A stretch of DNA of 64,000 nucleotides from the NCBI GenBank assembly GCA_018292915.2, contig JACVVK020000088.1, positions 1,700,661 through 1,764,660 of the forward strand, written 5' to 3'. Below, piece after piece: positions 58,128 through 64,000 of the stretch (the stretch's first letter is position 1; every line of letters begins with the position of its first letter). Source of the DNA: Batillaria attramentaria (lineage: Eukaryota; Mollusca; Gastropoda; Batillariidae). The position numbers and the translations under genes were made by a program. The notes under the pieces were generated by a model. That model did not search any database and was not told where the DNA came from. It was given only the letters and a program-made list of their open reading frames with translations.

Positions 58128-60402
58128 TGTAGAATTTTTATGAATTTTAATGTTTTGTATTGTATTCCCTTATGTGCGGCATACAACTGTGATCTTTGCT
58201 CTGTGTGTGTGTGTGTGCAATGGTGAAATGTAAAGAAAAAAATAAAACGGCAACAGTCTCACTCATCACTGATTGTAGTCACATGAAAAGATCTGCATGT
58301 TCACAAAATGCGTCGATAAGTCCTGGGGTTGAGTATATTTCGTAGGATAAAAAGGTGTATCAGTCACTTTCACTCAACATAAAAATAATTTGTTTATACA
58401 GGAAGTTTCTTCATATCGTGCATGTGATTTCAAAAGTTAAAGACAATGCAGGTTAAATGGTCACACGACGTGGCAATCAGTGATAGGTTCGTAATCTCTG
58501 GGAATCGGGCTTTGGCTGACCTGTTTTCTTGTTTACTGCACTGATTTCATTTATCACGTGGCTTCCTGGTTTAAAAGAATCCACTAGCATGCGTGCCTCT
58601 AGATAATTTGTTCAGGTCACTGTTCAATGGACATAGATTGCAAGCTTACTGTCACACTGACTGGCACTCAAAGTGTGTGTGTGTGGGGGGGGGGGAGGTG
58701 CCAGCCGAGCTCAATAAATTGACAGTAGACCCTGTTTCCTTCACTGGAGTCTGCCTTCCTACACACGACCGGGGTGGAAGCCCTCGCAAATACCGTCTGA
58801 TTCTGAATCAGTGAATGGCTCCTCTGAGGGCATTATTGCATCCTCCATGGTAACTCTTTTATAACGACCCCACCCCCCTCCTCTCTGTCTCTGTCTCTGT
58901 CTTTTGCCTCCCATCCCCCGACCCCCGGTACTTATCTTGGGACGGTTCCAAATTCCGTTTCAAAGGGAAAGGAACAGCTGCAGTGTGTTTATGTTTATTC
59001 TTCAAGCGTGCTTCCGACGGACTTGTTGTTTATGATGCCAGCAGCCTGATCTGTGTCACTGTGTCTTCGGGCACGTTGTGCAAGTACAGATCTGTTCCTG
59101 CCCGCGTTCAAATGTACACCGTAGCGCCGCAGGTATGCCAGAACCGGAACCTCTTTTGGGAGACCACTTTGGGGGGTTCAGTTTAGGTCATGTCACCAAG
59201 TTGTCCCGCTGGCGGTAGTACATTATGTGCGGCATACAACTGTGATCTTTGCTCTGTGTGTGTGTGTGTGTGGTGTGTGAGTGTAGAATTTTTATGAATT
59301 TTAATGTTTTGTATTGTATTCCCTTATGTGCGGCATACAAACTGTGATCTTTGCTCTGTGTGTGTGTGTGTGCAATGGTGAAATGTAAAGAAAAAAAATA
59401 AAACGGCAACAGTCTCACTCATCACTGATTGTAGTCACATGAAAAGATCTGCATGTTCACAAAATGCGTCGATAAGTCCTGGGGTTGAGTATATTTCGTA
59501 GGATAAAAAGGTGTATCAGTCACTTTCACTCAACATAAAATAATTTGTTTATACAGGAAGTTTCTTCATATCATGCATGTGATTTCAAAGATAAAGACAA
59601 TGCAGGTTAAATGGTCACACGACGTGGCAATCAGTGATAGGTTCGTAATCTCTGGGAATCGGGCTTTGGCTGACCTGTTTCTTGTTTACTGCACTGATTT
59701 CATTTATCACGTGGCTTCCTGGTTTAAAAGAATCCACTAGCATGCGTGCCTCTAGATAATTTGTTCAGGTCACTGTTCAATGGACATAGATTGCAAGCTT
59801 ACTGTCACACTGACTGGCACTCAAAGTGTGTGTGTGGGGGGGGGGGGAGGTGCCAGCCGAGCTCAATAAATTGACAGTAGACCCTGTTTCCTTCACTGGA
59901 GTCTGCCTTCCTACACACGACCGGGGTGAAGCCCTCGCAAATACCGTCTGATTCTGAATCAGTGAATGGCTCCTCTGAGGGCATTATTGCATCCTCCATG
60001 GTACTCTTTTATAACGACCACACCCCCCTCCTCTCTGTCTCTGTCTCTGTCTTTTGCCTCCCATCCCCCGACCCCCGGTACTTATCTTGGGACGGTTCCA
60101 AATTCCGTTTTCAAAGGGAAAGGAACAGCTGCAGTGTGTTTATGTTTATTCTTCAAGCGTGCTTCCGACGGACTTGTTGTTTATGATGCCAGCAGCCTGA
60201 TCTGTGTCACTGTGTCTTCGGGCACGTTGTGCAAGTACAGATCTGTTCCTGCCCGCGTTCAAATGTACACCGTAGCGCCGCAGGTATGCCAGAACCGGAA
60301 CCTCTTTTGGGAGACCACTTTGGGGGGTTCAGTTTAGGTCATGTCACCAAGTTGTCCCGCTGGCGGTAGTACATTATGTGCGGCATACAACTGTGATCTT
60401 TG

Positions 60403-60447
<45 letters not shown>

Positions 60448-61414
60448 TAGAATTTTTATGAATTTTTATGAATTTTAATGTTTTGTATTGTATTCCCTTA
60501 TGTGCGGCAAACACATGTGATGCTTTGCTTTGTGTGTGTGTGTGCGTGCAGAACTTTATGAATTTTAATATATTGTATTGTCGCTGTGTCTGAGCAGACA
60601 TGAAATTTCCCCATGAGGGATTAATAAAGTAATCTTATCTTATCTTATCTTATCTTATCAGCATTATTCAGTTTAATACCTTTTGAGGAAACCATTATCT
60701 ACTGTCCATGACCCAATTTTCAACAACAACAAAAAAATGACTGAAACTCACAAACGGACTGAGAAAGGACATAAAAATGAGAAGCGGCTAAATACAGGTT
60801 CATCTGATCTCTCCCACTGTGATTGTGGCTTGTATTTACACAGAGTTTCAAAAGGAAATGCAAATATTTCTGTTCCCTTTTATCCCCTGCACAATTGAGT
60901 CATCGCATCAGATACATTTATCTTATACTGATTCACGTAGAGACTGTGACAGTATACCGAAGTTGTCCCGTCTGTGTCAAGAAGAGTTTCATTTTGGGCG
61001 TGCAGCTATCCGCACATGTTCTTGAAAAACCTTTCATCTGCCCTGACACTGTTTTGACTAGAACGCCCAGTGTGAGAGTGGTAAAGACACACAGTTGGCC
61101 TTACGGGCTTCCCAGGTCTGATCTTGTAAGGTCTTGGGGCAACACTTACCGCGGGTAGCTGAAGCACTTAGATAGTGAGGTACCACAAACCTCATTTCCA
61201 GACCCGCTCTCTCACCTGTGTGCAATGTATCTGAAGTGTCACTTGTAAAGAGTGGATTGACCCACATTGTGTTCTGATGATCACCCGTGTCATAAAATCG
61301 TGGCATGCCTGAACATCACCCACACACAAGAGGTCACTTGCATTTCACCTGGCATAGCCCCCCCCCCCCCCACACACACACACACACACTCACACACAAT
61401 AATACACACAAACT

Positions 61415-61470
<56 letters not shown>

Positions 61471-63864
61471 TAAACGCACACTCAACAAAGAAAAATTAAC
61501 AGCATACACACGTGCGCATGCACAAGTACATGTACTCACGCAGACGGCACACACACACACACACATGCACAAGGCAGTTGAGGTCATAGCACACGCGTGC
61601 AGTCGCTGTTATTGAAAAATACCTCAGAGAGTCTTTCGTCTTCCTGTTCATTTCATCGCATATTTACCCCCAACACCCCCCCCCCCCTACCCTCCAACAC
61701 CCCCAACTGCGTCTTCCCTAGTTATGGAGACTATCCCTTTCCATAGTTATGGAGAATATCTTGATGGCATTCAACACACTGATTCATATACCTTCTCTGT
61801 CAGTAAGGATACCGAGTTAAAAAAAACACCCCACAGTTGCTAGATCCTGCTTTGCTGCAGTATTCTGGCGTTATCAGTGTGGGGCATGTAGGCCGGCCAT
61901 CTGTAATGCCAGGCAATCTGATTAGTTTGTCTCTGCCAGTCTGTCGGAGATTTTACCTTCTGGCATATTGACAACACCCATCAAGGGAACCAAAGGCTTG
62001 ATGAGAGTGAGGGGAACAGGGGGAAGTTAGAGACGTATGCACACGTTTTACCACTAGATGACATTTAGGAAGTTGGAAATATGATTGGCGGGATACCGAT
62101 ACACATTTATGCATCCACATACACACACATACCGACATACATAGATGCAGTGATAAATGCACAACTATCAGCTCCTGTTCCCCATGCGACATGTTCACAA
62201 AATCCTCTCCATTTATTGGTACATGTTACCCTGGCTTTTTTGTTGATTTTTTTGCACAGTGAGGATTAAGGGTTGTTATTTTGCTGTTGAAGTACAGGTT
62301 CCGGTAGCAGTGGAGAACCAGTGTGGCATATATGAAACATACGCATGAATTACTATTAGTGAAGGCTTGGGAAAAGCGTTTATACCTTCGTACTTTGAGG
62401 TTTAAGTCAGCGTCAGAAACAGTGCTGTCTTGTTGAAGCCATTTCTACCGTCAAACTGTGAAAAGACTGAAGTGCTTATTAGATTGATTGGTGGCGCTTC
62501 AGCACTTTTGCAAATGACAGCAGATCTCAGTAAACTTTGGCTATGACTATTATGTATACATGCGCCACTGCCCCCCCCCCCCTTTTTTTTGTTTGTTTGT
62601 TGTTTTTTGTTGTTTTTTATAACCACATTGACAAGTAAGAATTTAACTGAAACTGGATTTGTCTTGGTTGTGGGAAAAGGGCGTGTGGGAAATTCATGTG
62701 TTACTTTGTTATAGTCAGTCATCAGAAATAAGCTGTTAACATCATGTCATTTATTCAGGATTTCTTTCTTCTTATGTTGCAGCATGCAGCGGTTCTGGAG
62801 AAGAAAACAAAATGACACGGAGAACAAGAAACTCATGGGAAGTGTGGTTCACTATGGCAATGTTGTCCAGGGTACAGTGTGTTGAGCCTCTCTTATCAAG
62901 TACATGGGTTATTTTTTTTGTTTTGGTTGTTTTTATTTAAGGGTGTGTCTTTATGTTCTGAGTTATTTAATTCTAATTCCTTTTCATTTGTTAGTGATAT
63001 GGATTGCTCAACTGTATAACGCAGCCTGCAGTGTATTGATGGAGATGTGTACATGTATAGTTAAACATGGCCCTGAAGGAGGAGGAGCAGTAAGTGGATC
63101 AATAAGCACACAGTTATGTGGATGTCTGGGAATTATCTTTGCTTTGTTCAGGACTGTATGGGTTAAGTCCTTGCATGCACTCAGTGAATCACAGATGCGC
63201 AGAAGGAAATTTCGTCACAGTGAACAGATTGAACCTTTATAGGGATGTTTTGTGATTCCTCCATTTACTCGGTCTTTTGCGATATTATTTCAGCCAGGAA
63301 GCAATTTTCTTGTTGGATCAAATCAATGTAACTGAGGACAGCAGTAGCAAGGAGAATGAATTACGCTGGCAACAGATTTCAGAGCCTATCTAACTTCTAA
63401 GGTCACCAGAAATATGGATGGATTGCATGCATACATTACACTACAGCCCCTCCCCTCCCCTCCCTCCCCCCTCCCCCCCCCCCCCTTAGTTGCGTGTCGC
63501 TTACAGAGCACACTGACTTAGCAGCTACACTTGATGTCAGTTTTTATAATGTACACAAAACCATGCATTAGCTTTACACTGATCACTTGGCTCAGCAGTT
63601 TGTGAAACTACATCTGTGTGTATTACTTCTAGCACATATTTAGCATCTGCTAGTATAACTATGTAGTGTAACATGTACTGTAAGCCAGTTTCTGTGTCTC
63701 TGCAGCTGTTGCACTTGAAGAGCAACAAGTTTTTGACGGTCAACAAGCGGCTGCCAGCTCTGCTGGAGAAGAATGCCATGAAAGTTTTGCTGGATGGTTG
63801 TGGTAATGAAGGGTCGTGGTTCTACATCAATCCCTTCTACAAACACAGCTCTGCTGGAGACAAG
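45780..63864 (+). CDS. itpr: Inositol 1,4,5-trisphosphate receptor, N-terminal part (continues past the window)
   Basis: Five exons: 45780-45862, 49714-49784, 50062-50174, 62783-62870 and 63706-63864. They encode about the first 170 residues, the suppressor / beta-trefoil part of the IP3-binding region, with [53 protein letters not shown] and [20 protein letters not shown]. The start is firm: TGA at 45765-45767 is in frame upstream and no ATG lies between. Exons 1, 2, 3 and 5 are intact with GT-AG junctions. Exon 4 has an extra A (AAGAAAAC, 62801-62808) that brings TGA 62813-62815 into frame, and an extra G at its donor (CAG|GGTACAG). These are sequencing indels or signs of decay. It lies head-to-tail behind a 3'-truncated ITPR. 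Confidence 0.9.
47045..47062 (-). promoter_or_regulatory. Triple TGACCT half-site with 1-bp spacing (DR1-like)
   Basis: TTGACCTTTGACCTTTGACA: three AGGTCA-type half sites on the minus strand with one-base spacers (the third is partial), the pattern bound by RXR/HNF4/PPAR-type nuclear receptors. It lies in intron 1, about 1.3 kb after the start codon. Binding is inferred from the motif only. Confidence 0.35.
47747..48211. mobile_element. hAT-like MITE with 15-bp terminal inverted repeats
   Basis: CAGGGATGTCACTGG at 47747-47761 and its exact reverse complement CCAGTGACATCCCTG at 48197-48211. The flanks ATATAACC and ATATTAAC are similar but not identical, possibly an aged 8-bp duplication. Internally, GGACA/TGTCC-rich words recur (GGACAGATGTCC, AGGACAAATGTCCTG). 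Confidence 0.8.
49714..49784 (+). CDS. itpr: itpr copy 2, exon 2 (71 bp)
   Basis: Acceptor GTGTTTCAG, donor AGAG|GTCAGT. Encodes (G)[20 protein letters not shown] and KFR. Phases match exons 1 and 3. Confidence 0.96.
50062..50174 (+). CDS. itpr: itpr copy 2, exon 3 (113 bp)
   Basis: Acceptor TATGCTCCAG, donor TTCAT|GTGAGT. Encodes [20 protein letters not shown], then a variable [11 protein letters not shown] and VLLERLH. Confidence 0.96.
50770..51260. repeat. About 145-bp diverged tandem repeat with TCAAGGTCA words
   Basis: The motif (A/T)ACAT..GGCATTTTCT recurs near 50773, 50919, 51066 and 51209. Alternate units share CAAACTTGGCATGCTGATA or CCAGAGAT.TTAAACTTTGC. TCAAGGTCA occurs at 50888, 51015, 51175 and again at 51496. 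Confidence 0.8.
51265..51482. repeat. (TA)n blocks around an inverted repeat
   Basis: (TA)n runs at about 51267-51284, 51304-51328 and 51438-51481. Between the last two, TAGGGGAAGTAA (51394-51405) faces TTACTTCCCCTA (51427-51438). The layout resembles a small element inserted in, and flanked by, TA repeats. Confidence 0.65.
53995..54165. repeat. (CT)n / CTCTCCCA repeat block
   Basis: CT dinucleotide runs interrupted by CCCACTCA-type units, plus a short (CA)n at 54042-54058. The open frames here are serine/leucine low-complexity. Confidence 0.93.
55576..55640. repeat. (GT)n(GA)n microsatellite
   Basis: A GT run of about 47 bases followed by a GA run. Confidence 0.95.
57034..60540. repeat. 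1.17-kb tandem triplication
   Basis: Three head-to-tail units starting GCAATGGTGAAATGTAAAGA: 57034-58216, 58217-59371 and 59372-about 60540. Each includes CACGACGTGGCAATCAGTGA, GTGCCAGCCGAGCTCAATAA, GACGGTTCCAAATTCCG and TTGTCCCGCTGGCGGTAG, and ends with a TG microsatellite. Differences are a handful of 1-bp indels and substitutions plus TG/G-run length, so the duplication is very recent. The 67-codon frame (57804, 58983, and inside the longer frame at 59966) is repeated only because the DNA is. Confidence 0.95.
60541..60660 (+). mobile_element. Retroelement 3' tail with (TTATC)n
   Basis: CCATGAGGGATTAATAAAGT followed by (CTTAT)n. It is similar to the 3' ends near 9212-9245 and, in reverse, 23681-23706 and 53659-53690. 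A short LINE/SINE tail without an identifiable body. Confidence 0.5.
61370..61466. repeat. (CA)n microsatellite
   Basis: A C-run followed by interrupted and then uninterrupted CA repeats. A further (CA)n lies at 61549-61564. Confidence 0.96.
62783..62870 (+). CDS. itpr: itpr copy 2, exon 4, with frameshift
   Basis: Acceptor TATGTTGCAG. Encodes HAAVLEKK, and after skipping one base [20 protein letters not shown], a close match to ITPR exon 4. One extra A in the run 62804-62807 shifts the frame to a TGA at 62813. The donor reads CAG|GGTACAG, where CAG|GTACAG is expected. Confidence 0.88.
63706..63864 (+). CDS. itpr: itpr copy 2, exon 5
   Basis: Acceptor TCTCTGCAG, donor ACAAG|GTCAGC. 53 codons: [40 protein letters not shown] and [13 protein letters not shown]. 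Phase 0 at both ends. Confidence 0.97.
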
Positions 63865-64000
63865 GTCAGCACAGAAAGTTTACCAGCAGTTAAAAAAACA
63901 ACAACAAACAAACAAGAAAAAAAGGAATATTATAATGATTCTGAAGCAACCAAACTATTGCACCACAAAGTATCATCGTCTAGAAAGAGTTCTTTTGGTT

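Larger units (their letters stand above)
50175..62782 (+). other. Intron 3 of itpr copy 2 (12.6 kb), no gene seen
   Basis: Repeat-rich: a 145-bp diverged tandem repeat, (TA)n palindromes, G/C/T runs, a (CT)n block, CA/TG microsatellites and a 1.17-kb triplication. No convincing coding exon. The small open frames are low-complexity or copies of the triplicated unit. Confidence 0.8.

Noticed and set aside
57804..60337. 67-residue frame conserved three times ([13 protein letters not shown]...)
   Set aside because: The identity follows from the recent DNA triplication. The 5' extension differs between copies because of 1-bp indels, and no family match is seen.

Overview
This is eukaryotic DNA from an invertebrate. 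The intron sizes, the dense (CA/TG)n microsatellites, and the tRNA-derived SINE families with CCCACCCA-type or ATT-type tails fit a mollusc, probably a gastropod; the lineage is inferred and not proven. The window is built around inositol 1,4,5-trisphosphate receptor (ITPR) sequence on the + strand.

Layout. (1) 1-13.1 kb: no ITPR exon. It holds microsatellites, short tandem repeats, a foldback-type element (4805-5706) full of TTTTCGCGAAAA palindromes, SINEs, a small two-exon gene of a family I cannot name (6747-7634), and a decayed LINE. (2) 13101-39516: thirty exons that join without one phase error into 1,317 residues of ITPR, from just before the sequence LLWNN...YYRHQLNLF (about residue 640 of vertebrate ITPR1) to ...NLVCETL, then a short unrelated tail and a stop. 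The RIH-associated domain, the six membrane segments and the pore are absent. Introns carry SINEs, hAT-like and TTAA-flanked mini-elements, minisatellites, and a young LINE with an intact ORF and perfect target-site duplication. (3) 39517-about 44680: 5.1 kb of repeat-poor, TGTA-rich, ORF-free sequence that looks like a long 3' UTR. (4) 45780-63864: a second ITPR start. Its ATG has an in-frame stop upstream and a cluster of short uORFs. Five exons encode the conserved N-terminus (suppressor/beta-trefoil domain). Exon 4 carries two single-base insertions. Intron 3 (12.6 kb) contains a nearly identical 1.17-kb triplication.

The main oddity is the order: an ITPR that lacks its channel, followed head-to-tail by an ITPR 5' end. 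Either this is a tandem pair whose first member is a pore-less paralogue or isoform, or the assembly has placed two blocks of one gene in the wrong order. The two blocks share no exon, so the window alone cannot decide. A pore-less product would keep the regulatory helical region, plus the IP3-binding core if its upstream exons exist, but could not conduct Ca2+.
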